This document shows, piece after piece, positions 45,417 through 55,913 of a stretch of DNA of 64,000 bases. The stretch is from Helicostylum pulchrum (lineage: Eukaryota; Mucoromycota; Mucoromycetes; Mucorales; Mucoraceae). Location of the stretch: contig JAIXMO010000039.1 in the NCBI GenBank assembly GCA_025677825.1, positions 240,809 through 304,808 on the forward strand, given 5' to 3'. A program made the translations under genes and the position numbers. Numbering within the stretch: the first letter of the stretch is position 1; the number at the start of each line of letters is the position of its first letter. Under the pieces are notes generated by a model. The model saw only the letters and a list, made by a program, of their open reading frames with translations, was not told where the DNA came from and ran no database searches.

Positions 45417-47159
45417 AGGTTAAAGAAAAAAAAGGGAAAGCAAGCGATGTTGCCATTTTATATTGTAAAATAAGAGCTTTTTTTTGCGTCGACTGGTTAA
45501 AAACCAATAACATTGCCTACGGTATACTTTTCAATACACTTAAAAACTTCTGACAGATTCTTAATTTTTGCACTGTTGGTGTTTTTCATATAAAGAGTTA
45601 CACCAGTAAAGGGAAAAAAAGGTGCTGTCAAAATCGAACAAATCCATGTGTATTTGGGGTATCAATAAAAGGAAAAGAAACCTACTTTTTTAAAAAGGGG
45701 GTTTTATTGTTTCACAAATAACAAAGAGCAATTTGTTTTTATAATTACTTGAATCCTAGATTATGCGATCTGCATTGACTAATAATAAATGGATCATTTT
45801 GTTCCTGGTAAACTAATATCTTTGGTACCTTTTTATACGAACCATCCTTTTAATCTATAAATAGGATTTTTAATATAATGGTTTTACACATAATCGTATA
45901 AAACAAATGTACGATTCCAGTAGAAACGAGTTTTTTTTTTTTCGCTTAAGGACCAAGAAAAAAAAACACGCACATAGCCTCATTTAACAACAATGAATAT
46001 AATGATTACAGGTAGTAGCAATTCAATAATATCTTATAGTCATTGACATTACGGGTACAAACTGTTATTTTTGAATTCATCTTATCTATATCCACATTCC
46101 AGAAGAAAAACTGGAAAGACACACGACTATAGTATAAACTTTATTAAAGTGTAATATTTTATCTATTGAACTAGATCTAGTTTAGGCATCTCAATCAATT
46201 TACATAAAGATGACAAGTAGATTCAACATCTCTACACCTCTCCAAAATGTCTAGTTTGCAAAGGAAAAGATTGAAGATTAAATTGTTTATAAAAAGTGAT
46301 TTACATTTTTACTGTAACTGGGCCCATTTTTTTTTAGACAGGCAGCAATAGAAATTCGATAGCGTAGCATATGTCGATTCCTGCAGAGATACGGATCAAA
46401 CTTGTCATGATACCGAATTGTCGGTGCGGTAACCATGTTTACAAATTATAAACCTTAAATTACATTTTCTTTATCTCCTTTTAACTGTCGTCGTATTATT
46501 TTCTTCACGTTGGAACAAAAAAAGCGCTGTGATATTATACCCATTAAACTACTATTCGATAATTAAAAAGTCCAGGCAGGGCATTTTTTTGCTGGCGCAA
46601 AAAAAAAAGATTTAACCTTTTTTTTAACTTTTTTTCTCCTCACGTCTTCTAATCTCTACAGCATTTACAATACACGGTGCTGTTTTCTCTGAAAGTCGGC
46701 TGGTCGACACTGCCTAATATTGCTCAAGACGATATTTTGAAACTCGACATTCAGTTTGGTGGCGGGTATTGTAATAGCCTATTGTGTTACTCACTTACTT
46801 CTTTTGGCACAAAGGTGATTTATGCAGTTACAGCCTGTCAGGTACAAGAGTAAGTGTACATAAACACTATCTAAAAACACTCAAGTAAACCTTGTTTTGG
46901 CCTTCACTTCTTGTTCTTTCACTTTGATTAGCTTTGATGTTGCTCATTTTGAAATATTAAGCATCTGAAGAGGTTTTTTTTTCTCTGTAACGAAAAAAAA
47001 AGCAACCAAACCCTGAGTACATTGAGCAAAAAAAAGCTTTCTAGTTTACTAGACTAATACTTATAATAGCTTTTCTAAGATGATTCTTCCTAGTACTGTA
47101 TACTTCTGTATCGTGTGATTGTTCCTTTTATTCTAATGTTCGCGGTAATACTCGTAGCT

Positions 47160-47900
47160 CTGGGTACTGAAACCCCCCCCCTTCTTCCACTCGGTGTCTC
47201 TCAAAAGTATAATTACTTGTTGTAATTATGGTTTATCAAACGGCTACCTTATTTAGATGTGTCAAGGGTAGGATTTGTGAACGCAGAATCGGGCGCACTG
47301 CCGCTTCAACCTTGCTCTATCAAGGGTATTGGTTGAGGGGTACATAGTTACTGAATCGTTGCTCTATTTAGGGTAGTGATTGTGACACCTCTCGTTAATC
47401 CTTGCTTTATTGTTCAGCTTCACATTGTAACTACTGGTAACCCACTTTATAATATGCTTGTCTTTAGAAAAATCTCAGGGACACTCTGGTCAACGGTGAT
47501 TTATGAAGGCCCAACTCCTGGTACAGAAAACCATTCTTTTACTTGGTGTCTCTTAAAAGTACAATTGCTTGTTATGGTGCGATACTCAAGGCAAATCCTG
47601 GTACGGAAAGAAAAACTCCTTCTTACTCTTCCTTTGATGACAGAGTTGATCTTCATTTCGGTAACCTGTCAGAGTATTTTTTTTTTCGGGAAAGGTAAAA
47701 AGTAAAAAATTTATACTGTTCGAAGCAGCAAGATGACAGACAACTAATATACGTCGTACAACTGCACGATTATTGGTGTCCCTTAACTCTGGTTCCTGAA
47801 AAAAAAAGAAAGGTTTCACTTGGTGTTTTTAAAGTACAAGTTTTTTATAATGCGTCTATCGGGTGGGCTACTTTATGGTGACATGTTGACCACGGAGGAA
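47160..47900 (+). repeat. Three degenerate repeats
   Basis: Units near 47160, 47510 and 47770 share CTCTGGT-x-CTGAAA-like starts, then ACTTGGTGTCTCT-AAAAGTAC and a T-rich TTGTTAT segment. Spacing is about 350 and 265 nt. Divergence is high; the unit may be an old tandem duplication. Confidence 0.35.
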
Positions 47901-48555
47901 AGCATTCTGTGCGGCTGAAGCGATCCACTTCTTCTATCCTCTGAATAGTATGACTTAAGTCGTATTAATTGGGTTGCCTATGCGTGAAAGCAATTTCATT
48001 GCTACTGCAATGTTCACTTCCAATTATCCTCATAGCAAACCCTACTTAAACGTGCTATCCCATGACTAGAGATAACTCTCGTTATTCCTTTTGTTGTACT
48101 ATTTTGCAAAGATCCATATCGTAATCACGAGATAGATACTTCTAGTAAGTTTTTTACTTTAAAGGCTACAAGTTGACCTTGTTGATTTATTTTTTATCGT
48201 CGGATGGCATCTCCATTACGTTAATCTCTGAAAGCTTCTACAGGTAACAAGTTTAACCATCATTAAAAATAACTTTTGGCACTGATTTTTTTTTTCTTTT
48301 TTTCTACAGAGGGTGCAAACTGATGGTAGCTATTTATTTTAAGCATGGGATGGCTGTTAAAATAGATGTAGTTGTTAACGTAGATGTAGAAAAAGCAACA
48401 TATTTTTTTTTTCTTTCGTTTTAAGCAAAAGGTAAATTTAATTAAAATAACGCAGGCTTATTCACAGAGGTAGGATAATTTAGTAGCAGAATTTTGGACA
48501 ATTATTTATCCGGTTTTTTTTTATTAAGCCTTACAGCCGTTGCCGTTCTCCAGGA

Positions 48556-48604
48556 TGTGTGTGTGTGTGTGTGTGTGTGTGTGGGGTTTGGGTTTGGGTT
48601 GGGG
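48556..48604 (+). repeat. GT microsatellite joined to a G-quadruplex motif
   Basis: A TG run (48556-48583) passes directly into four G tracts (48583-48586, 48590-48592, 48596-48598, 48601-48604) separated by loops of 2-3 T. Confidence 0.85.
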
Positions 48605-50661
48605 TTATAACTTCGAGAAACGTAATTGACTCTTTAGATGCGCCTCGTTTTATCTTCCTTAGTGATCCTACTGGTTTCATGCAAGTGCAAAGAACGGAGA
48701 GTAATATATATTTACCAAAAACGATCAGCATTTGTACATATGCAACATACACTTTACACGGTAGATAGAGTGTATTCAACTTCTTCTGACGGCAGTCATT
48801 TTTTTACTGTCTGTTACAAAATAATTGACAACAAGACCTTCCTTGTCCGTATTGACAATCTAAACAACAGCATTAGAATCATCACGTCCGACATGGAAAA
48901 GGCACGAAAAATACTTAGAAAGTATCCTAAGACTGTGTATGCATGCTACAAAAAAACCGACAACAGCTTTTTTTAGCTTCTTTCCTAACTCTCTTTCTCT
49001 CTTTCTGTTTACTTTATTTTAGTACTTTTTCTTCTTCGTTTTATTCTATTATTATCTTTTTTGTTATCCATAAACATATATATTATTCCAAATGCTTTGT
49101 ACATAAGGTACTAAACATGCTTTGTATGTGAGGTAGTCTGTACCTGAGTGACTATTTTTCATTTTTAATTTTCGGATATACAATTATCCAAAATTCTGCT
49201 ACTAAATTATCCAACACCCTTATTCACATTAGCGCTTTCTAGTTTTCATTCTCAACCACTGGATGATTTACTGCTTTGGAGATGGAGCATAATCTGAGGA
49301 CACTTGTATCAAAATCGGCCATTCTCTTACACTCTCAGAGTTACTCCCAAAAACTATCCTATAATGGCGCTATTTCATGTATTGTTATATGGTTAGGTAA
49401 ATATCTATAATAAGGTAGACTAGTTTGCTTATTTGAAAAGATCACGAGCTAAACACAGTAATTTTTTATTATTTGGGTGTTGGTTATTGTATTTGCAAGC
49501 CTTAGAGGATGAAAAGAAGCGGTAGTCAACTGTTATACTTATCACCTCGTATCTGTCAACAATGCGATATACATCCAGAAATCTCACAAGATTTAGACCA
49601 TCGTAGTATTCACTCTTCCTTAACTGCCGTCCTTCTATCATTGTATCCTTAGTTCTACTTCTTCAAGCCATTGACCACTCACTACTAAACTTTAAAAAGA
49701 AGCTACTTTTGGTGTTGTGAATATCACTGCTATCACTCATATTGATTTTACTGGTGAAACTTCTTTATTTTATTTTTTTTGTATACACAAAAGAGTAATC
49801 ATAAGGTGTACGTCAGTAATTTTAACAGAAATGAGTGAAACTTGGTATTTATTAGCATCGATCTTTATCCTATCAATCGACCAATAATACTCCAGGAATT
49901 ACTCACAATCTACAGTGGTAGCTAGGTAAATATCAAGCCGTATTTCGCTTTTTTTTTTCCTATCCTAGTACCTCCATCTTACTAATTATGCAATGACAAA
50001 AATTAATAATGAGTTTTATAAACTGTTTCAAGGATTCGAAAGTTTTTAAATACGTCAAGTTCAAGCTGTGTTTTTTCTTCTTCTTTTGGCAGTATTTTTC
50101 GGTGTTAGAAGATAAGCTAATTAGTTCATTCGTTTCGAAAACAACAAAAGCTAAATGCAATATGTTTTATTGCTTAGGTGCTGAACAATTGTTAAGATGG
50201 AAGTATTTGCAAGGATAGGAGAAAGAAAAGGAGCGTCAAGAGCTGCAATTTTTTTTTTTCTTAGTGTCTGTAGTTTATATATTTTGACCGTTTTTTCTTA
50301 GTCTACAGTTTTCTTTCATGGCTTTCCATGACACTCTAAACCAATCAGTTGTAATTTATAGTGTGATATTTTTTTTCTTTTTTTTTTTTGAGTGGGGAAA
50401 CTCTACCTCCATTTTCTTTTCTTTAAAGAAAAAAGGGGAGAGGGAACTGCTTTTTTTATATAAAAAAAGGTGGTGGAAACCTCTGCCATTTTTTTTTTTA
50501 CGATTTGTGCTGTCAAAATATTAGGTGGAAATTGTCATTTTTTTATTTATTTTTACATTTTGTATAGTGCGAAAGTATTGTTTATTGCTCTCCTAGCTGT
50601 AAAAATATGAAAAAAATAAATTGGATCACCGAGCTCTTTTTTACTTTGGACGTCCAAAGTA

Positions 50662-51008
50662 CTGGGTTTCCCACCTCATTTTCCAAAAATGAGCGTAATT
50701 TTTCCAAAAATTGGTACTGAATTTTTCCAATGCCTGTTACTATTTCTACAAAAAATAAATTTAATTGACAATGAACATTGACACGTTTATGAACAAAATA
50801 TCTATACTAGAGGAGAATGAAATAGTTACTGAAGAGGTATATGTTAACTTATATCAAAAGCACAGTGAGCCTGCCGAAGTAGACATTTGTACGGCAAAAG
50901 AAAATATGCTTTAATTTCTTGTAAAAAATAAAAAAAGTTTTGGAAAAATTCATCGCCTATTTTTGGAAAAATTACGCTTATGTTTGGAAAATGAGGTGGG
51001 AAACCCAG
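50662..51008. mobile_element. 347-bp TIR element (TA-flanked MITE)
   Basis: Inverted ends 50662-50730 and 50940-51008 match at 63 of 69 positions without gaps; both begin CTGGGTTTCCCACCTCATTT on their own strand. The element is flanked by TA on each side (50660-50661, 51009-51010), fitting Tc1/mariner-type mobilisation. TTTTTCCAAAAAT-like motifs recur inside each arm and may be transposase-binding repeats. The 209-nt centre holds a 47-residue ORF rather than a transposase, so it must move in trans if at all. Confidence 0.85.
50771..50914 (+). CDS. 47-residue ORF inside the MITE
   Basis: ATG to TAA reading MNIDTFMNKISILEENEIVT then EEVYVNLYQKHSEPAEVDIC. It is acidic, helix-prone and avoids the A/T-homopolymer residues (Lys, Phe, Asn runs) that mark chance ORFs here. 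It fills most of the element's centre. No family recognised; it could be the stump of a transposase N-terminus or a captured exon. Confidence 0.35.
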   Translation: MNIDTFMNKISILEENEIVTEEVYVNLYQKHSEPAEVDICTAKENML

Positions 51009-51752
51009 TAGTCAAGTAGACTTGAAAATAACCGTCCTTTTTTTAAAAAAAAATCAAGTCTCGCGACTTAAAATCGTTCGGTATGTACTGAATTTATACT
51101 ATTTTCCCTTTTATGGCATGATTTGTTAAATTAAAACCACTTTTATAAAACAGCTCTATTTAGATATGACCCGGTTTAAGGGTAGAATCGATAAACACGT
51201 TTGTTAAGAATTGTACAAATATCTAGTCTTCTTCGCTTTGATTCATAAAGACGGTAAAGTATAGATAGCCATTTATTTCCAGCGATGGTTTATTTAGTAG
51301 ATGAGTCGTTACGCATTCTTTGGCAGATTCTAACTTTCATAGTCACCGTCCTGCAGTCTAGGTCATTGTAATAAAAATATCTATAGTTTCGATTTAACCA
51401 TCCTTTATAATATCAAAAATGCTACCACAATACCATTTTTTCCCCTTTTTGGTTCTTTGTTGCCTGATTGTTTGAAATTAATAATAATATCCTGTTTTTC
51501 GACAAGTGAAGGAATACACAAGACCCGTAGCTTTTGTCTATTTGATTTAGAGTGTAGTTGAATATGTATACAGGATCACAGTGCAAGTTCAATGAACAAT
51601 GAAGTTTAGGTACGTTGTCGGACTACTCATGTATGATTCATTTGCATAATTTTTATAAAAAAAAAAATCAAACGTCACAAATGGAGTATTCCCAGCCTGC
51701 TGGTACTAACTACTACTTTTTTTTTTCTTCTCTCTTTTACACGAAATTAACC

Positions 51753-52556
51753 ATGAGCGATGAAGAAGACGATTACATGTCCCTCAAGTTTCTTGAAGGA
51801 GCACAAGAATTTGAATCTAAACGACAAGAGACGTACACTGAACGACGAAAAAAACAATTACGCATTCAGCAAGAAAAAGCCTACATTAAACCACGAGCAC
51901 AATTAGAGGAAGAGGAACGAGAAAAGGGGTTACAGACGTCAGTAGATGAAAGTAATAAAGGTATGAAGATGCTGATGAAGATGGGGTTTAAAAAAGGAAT
52001 GTCCCTTGGACAAGGTGGTATTGTTGAACCCATCAAGGTTGATTTGAAAGCGGGTCGTATGGGTATTGGTATGGAATCACAGCTAAAGAAACGGGCAAGA
52101 GAAGAGGAAGAAGAAGAGGCAAGGAAGAAAGTGGGTTTGGATCCTGAGGATTATAGAGTTCTGATGGCGCAAAAGGCAAAGGATCATCAGTATACGAAAT
52201 ATATCAATGCTGCAGTTTCTATATGTGAAAAGTTGGATGAAGAAAATGATGTTAAGACAAATATTCTTTGGAAGTTGAAGCCTGTACAAGCTGATGAAGT
52301 AGTAGTAGAAGAAGAAGAAGAAGAAGAAGAAAAGGGACATGAAGATAAAGAAAAGGAGGAAGAGGAAGAAAAAGAACCGATATACCCACAAGAGTTAGTA
52401 GATAAACTTAAATCGTTATCATTAGAGCATCAATTGGAAGCACTTGTAAGTTATTTAAGAGAAACTTATACATATTGTTTCTGGTGTCGTGCTAAATACA
52501 CGGATAAACAAGATCTCGATGAAAACTGTCCAGGTACAGAGAAAGACGACCATTAA
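51753..52556 (+). CDS. GPATCH11: G-patch protein, GPATCH11 family
   Basis: Single exon, 267 aa. GPATCH11 proteins are nuclear G-patch factors thought to activate DEAH helicases in RNA processing. The N-terminus MSDEEDDYMSLKFLEG is family-like; the G-patch follows (MKMLMKMGFKKGMSLGQGG, about residues 72-110, with GRMGIGMESQ). A coiled/acidic part with a Glu run lies before the C-terminal DUF4187 domain: LVSYLRETYTYCFWCRAKYT then DLDENCPGTEKDDH, where paired Cys residues probably bind zinc. The start at 51753 is preferred over the upstream in-frame Met at 51615, whose extension is poly-Phe and Lys-rich leader sequence. The family match is good at both ends. Confidence 0.92.
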   Translation: MSDEEDDYMSLKFLEGAQEFESKRQETYTERRKKQLRIQQEKAYIKPRAQLEEEEREKGLQTSVDESNKGMKMLMKMGFKKGMSLGQGGIVEPIKVDLKAGRMGIGMESQLKKRAREEEEEEARKKVGLDPEDYRVLMAQKAKDHQYTKYINAAVSICEKLDEENDVKTNILWKLKPVQADEVVVEEEEEEEEKGHEDKEKEEEEEKEPIYPQELVDKLKSLSLEHQLEALVSYLRETYTYCFWCRAKYTDKQDLDENCPGTEKDDH

Positions 52557-52968
52557 ACGTGTTTTGATAATTTGCAAAATATAATAAAAACATACTTTGA
52601 CGTTTGTTACACAGTGGGATCACTTGTCAGCTGCACAAGAAGCTCATTCAGCAGTTCATTCTTTTTTTTTTTGCGAGTAACTCGAAATGCACTTGCCAAA
52701 GCGCAAGTTTTTTTATAAAAAAAATAAACGGGAGAAGAAAGGAAAACGACGGTATTTGTCGGAAAGTGAGTTGCCCGAAAAAATGTGAACGATTGCAGCT
52801 GTTCTACTTGTCGTTGCTTTTGTATTCGTACTCAGTTTGAACTTATACTTCTGGAACTTCTTCTCGTCTCATTGTGACGTTGGAAAGGAATTTGGCATAT
52901 AAAAAGTCCATATTTACATGAAAAAACTATTTTCTTTTATACAGTCTTTACACATATATAAAAAAAGA
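52557..52968. other. Intergenic / promoter of the HAD phosphatase gene
   Basis: No gene. A TATA-like GGCATATAAAAAG lies near 52894, about 70 nt before the start codon at 52969. Confidence 0.55.
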
Positions 52969-53789
52969 ATGTCATCTGAAAACACTGAATATTTTCGAAC
53001 AAAAGCATTTATCTTTGATTTAGACGGTACATTAATTGATACAACTCCTTTAGTAGAACGTCATTGGCATAGATTTGCCGATGAAAACGGGTTAGACGGC
53101 AATAAGGCAAGTATTTATATATATCTTGGCAAAAAAAAAAAGTATTTTTGAGCTAATCTGTAAATATAGATCCTTGAAACGTCACACGGTGTACGTACAC
53201 TTGAAACTATTTCCAAATGGACACCTCATAAAGCAACTCCTGATTATATTACAGAGTTTGAAAAGAAATTAGCAGACGAGTGGGAAGGTGTTAGTATACT
53301 ACCTGGTATTACTACATTACTACAAAAGGTTCCTAGTAATAAATGGGGTATATTTACTAGTAGTAGTGAGTATATGACTAAGAAAAGATTGGAGCAATGT
53401 CATCTTCCTACACCTCATTCTGTTGTTTGCGGTGATATGGTAAATTTATTGTTTTTATTATATTTGACAGGGTAAAAAAAAAGAAAAAAAAAAGACTAAA
53501 CTATACGAATAAATAGGTTGAAAGAGGAAAGCCAGATCCAGAAGGTTACGTTCGTGCCGCCAGAGAACTCGGTTTTGAAGGGAAAGATGTAATTGTATTT
53601 GAAGACGCACCAGCTGGTATTAAATCCGCTCGAGATGCAGGTGCTACTGTTATTGCCTGTGCAACAACACATACAGTCGATCAATTAAAACAAGCCGGTG
53701 CTAACTGTGTGGTTAGTCTTTTGACAGAAATAGATTTTACTATTTTACCAGATGGTTCATTCGAGGTCCAAGTAAAGAATACACTTTAA
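52969..53789 (+). CDS. HAD-family sugar/polyol phosphatase (Gpp-like)
   Basis: Three exons (52969-53106, 53170-53439, 53517-53789) give 226 aa. All four HAD motifs are visible: FIFDLDGTLIDTTPLVERHW (nucleophile and acid/base Asp), WGIFTSSSEYM (motif II), VERGKPDPEGYVRAARELGF (motif III Lys) and VIVFEDAPAGIKSARDAGA (motif IV). Sequence is closest in feel to yeast glycerol-3-phosphatase and 2-deoxyglucose-6-phosphatase, so it likely dephosphorylates glycerol 3-phosphate or a sugar phosphate in the cytosol. The first intron uses a GC donor (AAG then GCAAGT at 53107), otherwise perfect; frame continuity requires it. The start at 52969 is preferred over an upstream in-frame Met whose extension is not conserved-looking. 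Confidence 0.9.
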
Positions 53790-53908
53790 AATTTTTATAC
53801 ATTTTATTAAAAGTAAAAGATTGGATCTTCTTCTATTTTTTGAAATTCAAAAATACCGCTACACATAAAATGGTTAGGTTCTAGCAGTTAAATAAAATTA
53901 TTGGAGCT

Positions 53909-55297
53909 TTACCCTAGTTTATCATTAGCGTTGGCAATATATAAGGATTGATCTTCTGGAGTAAATGCTATACAATATGTAAACAGTTTAGCTTTTTCTT
54001 TTTGAAAGTAAAATATACGTGTATATATAAAAAAAAAACTTACAAACACCAGCAATATCGCCAAACATATCAATCACTTGACTTGACTCGTAATTGTTGG
54101 TTTCATAAATATGAACAAAATCAATAGGTTCTAATAGAGATCAAGACATGTGAGTTACAACACACACAAAAATGACGTGATTTATTTACCTGCAGCGGCT
54201 AAGTACTGTCCGTCATGAGAATAATGCAGAGATCGTATGGCACCTACATTTGAACCTAATACGTACATTGCTTTTGAAGTATTCCTTATATCATAAACCC
54301 TTGTAGTTCTATCTTGGTTTCCAGTGGCAAATGTTCTACCGTCGGGATTCCAACAACAAGCAAAAGAAAAATCATGGTGTTCGTTTATGGAAACAACAGC
54401 TAAATAAAGAAATTAATTTTTAATGCAGCAGTAAAAAAGTTTTTTGGTATTACATTTTCCATTATCAGCGTCTACAATAAGTGTTTCGGTTGAATCACCT
54501 ACTAGACAAAGCATTTTACTATCAGGCGATAAAGATGAACACTGTTTTTACATTGTATACCTAGTTAGTAAATCCATACACATAATTACTAATCTTCTTC
54601 CTTACGTTGGCTGCAAAAGGTAAGGAAAACTTTTGTTCGATTTGTGCAGTTTCAAGATTGATACATTTTATAGTGGCATCATTATTAGAGACGATACCTA
54701 ACGTTATACCTCTTTGATCTTTCACGATATCAGTATAATTTGTGATACCTATACTTCTACATTCGTTGGTAGTATTGAATTGATTTGAAATGCTACTAGT
54801 ATCCTGTACTACTTTCCAAACACATTCTCCTTTAAATCCACCAGCAAATAGTATACCATGTGCGCAAGCCATACTGGTAATCTTTAATGAAACACTTCCC
54901 GGTCTATTTGCTGTTGCCAAGTCAATGACTTGACTACTGGATTGTCGTTGTGGAGACCACTGTCGTACAGTATCTCCGCATACATAGTATATATTGTTTT
55001 TATTTGTCGCCCATAATAAATTTCTTAATTGAAAGTGACCTATGCTACATTTTTCGTCTAATTTTGAAGATTTAAAGGTGTAATATTCTTCATTTGTTGT
55101 TACATTTTTAGTTTTCTGTGCCTAGAAAAATAATAATTAAGCTTTTTTTTTTAAAAAAAAATAGCATAAATATCCCCAACACACCTGTATTCTATTTTCG
55201 ATTGTATAATCATCATCACCACTTTTACAGCTTAGATAACTCTCATATTCTTTATTCCTAATATAACACAGTTATAAAATAAACACACATTGATTGT

Positions 55298-55335
<38 letters not shown>

Positions 55336-55748
55336 AAATATTATTTTCATACCTTTGACTTCTGTATTGATCTCGAGTAATTCTCTCCTTAAACCAATCT
55401 ATACCTTGCTAGTAATAGAATTAGTTTCATGCATTTTTTATTATAATCTCCGTTCTTCCCGTACCATATCAATACCCCTTATACACATTTCTTCCGTAAT
55501 TATAGTTTGCTGCAAGTGTTTATATTAGTTTTTTTTTCGAGTAGCTTTATATATATATCTTACTGATTGAGTTTGGTTCTCACTAGTGAAATGAGGTAAG
55601 TAAGAGTCAGTTGAACTTAATTCTAAATTGTCATTGTAAGAAAAAAAAAAAAAAAAGACTGTTTTGTATCGTGTATGCAAATACCATATTCGTGCGTAGT
55701 TTGACCGAAAAAGAAATCGTCCATAGGTTCATGGCGTAAAGACAACAT
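53909..55748 (-). CDS. WD40-repeat protein of the SPAC2A9.03 type
   Basis: Ten exons (55748-55685, 55622-55564, 55509-55465, 55408-55353, 55257-55185, 55121-54606, 54541-54454, 54399-54190, 54130-54044, 53967-53909) give 418 aa. Signature parts of this fungal family appear in order: TRDQYRSQR and YESYLSC in the N-terminus, then IGHFQLRNLLWATNKNNIYY, VRQWSPQRQSS, ILFAGGFKGECVW, NDATIKCINLET, CSSLSPDSKMLCLVGDSTET, ATGNQDRTTRVYDIR, GAIRSLHYSHDGQYLAAAEP, DFVHIYETNNYESSQVIDMF and FTPEDQSLYIAN. It should fold as a single WD40 propeller. The family is conserved in fungi but its role is unknown to me. A CA microsatellite lies in the fourth intron. Confidence 0.85.
55300..55330. repeat. CA microsatellite in an intron
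   Basis: About fifteen CA units within intron 4 of the WD40 gene. Confidence 0.9.
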
Positions 55749-55913
55749 TTTTGAGAAGTGAAAAGAAAAGGAAAGATTTGAAGAAAAATGGAAAAAAAAA
55801 GGAAAAAGCCGTATCTTTATATATTCTCATGACGTCTTGATCCAAGCAAAAAAAAAAAAACGGACAATGAAAATGAATTTATTTTATAGCAGAGATAAAA
55901 AGAGGTATTTTTT

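Larger units (their letters stand above)
43988..51752. other. 7.7-kb gene desert
   Basis: No well-supported protein gene. It contains a possible two-exon micro-ORF (45181-45416), three degenerate copies of a roughly 100-nt motif (47160-47900), a GT/G-quadruplex tract (48556-48604), weak coding-like frames (48600-48976, with DGSHFFTVCYKIIDNKTFLV), and a MITE (50662-51008). Elsewhere A/T homopolymers prevail. It may be a relic region from old insertions. Confidence 0.55.

Noticed and set aside
48638..48976. 112-codon ORF with DGSHFFTVCYKIIDNKTFLV
   Set aside because: Coding-like in part, but the start overlaps unrelated frames, no family is recognisable and no splice partners were found; left within the desert description.
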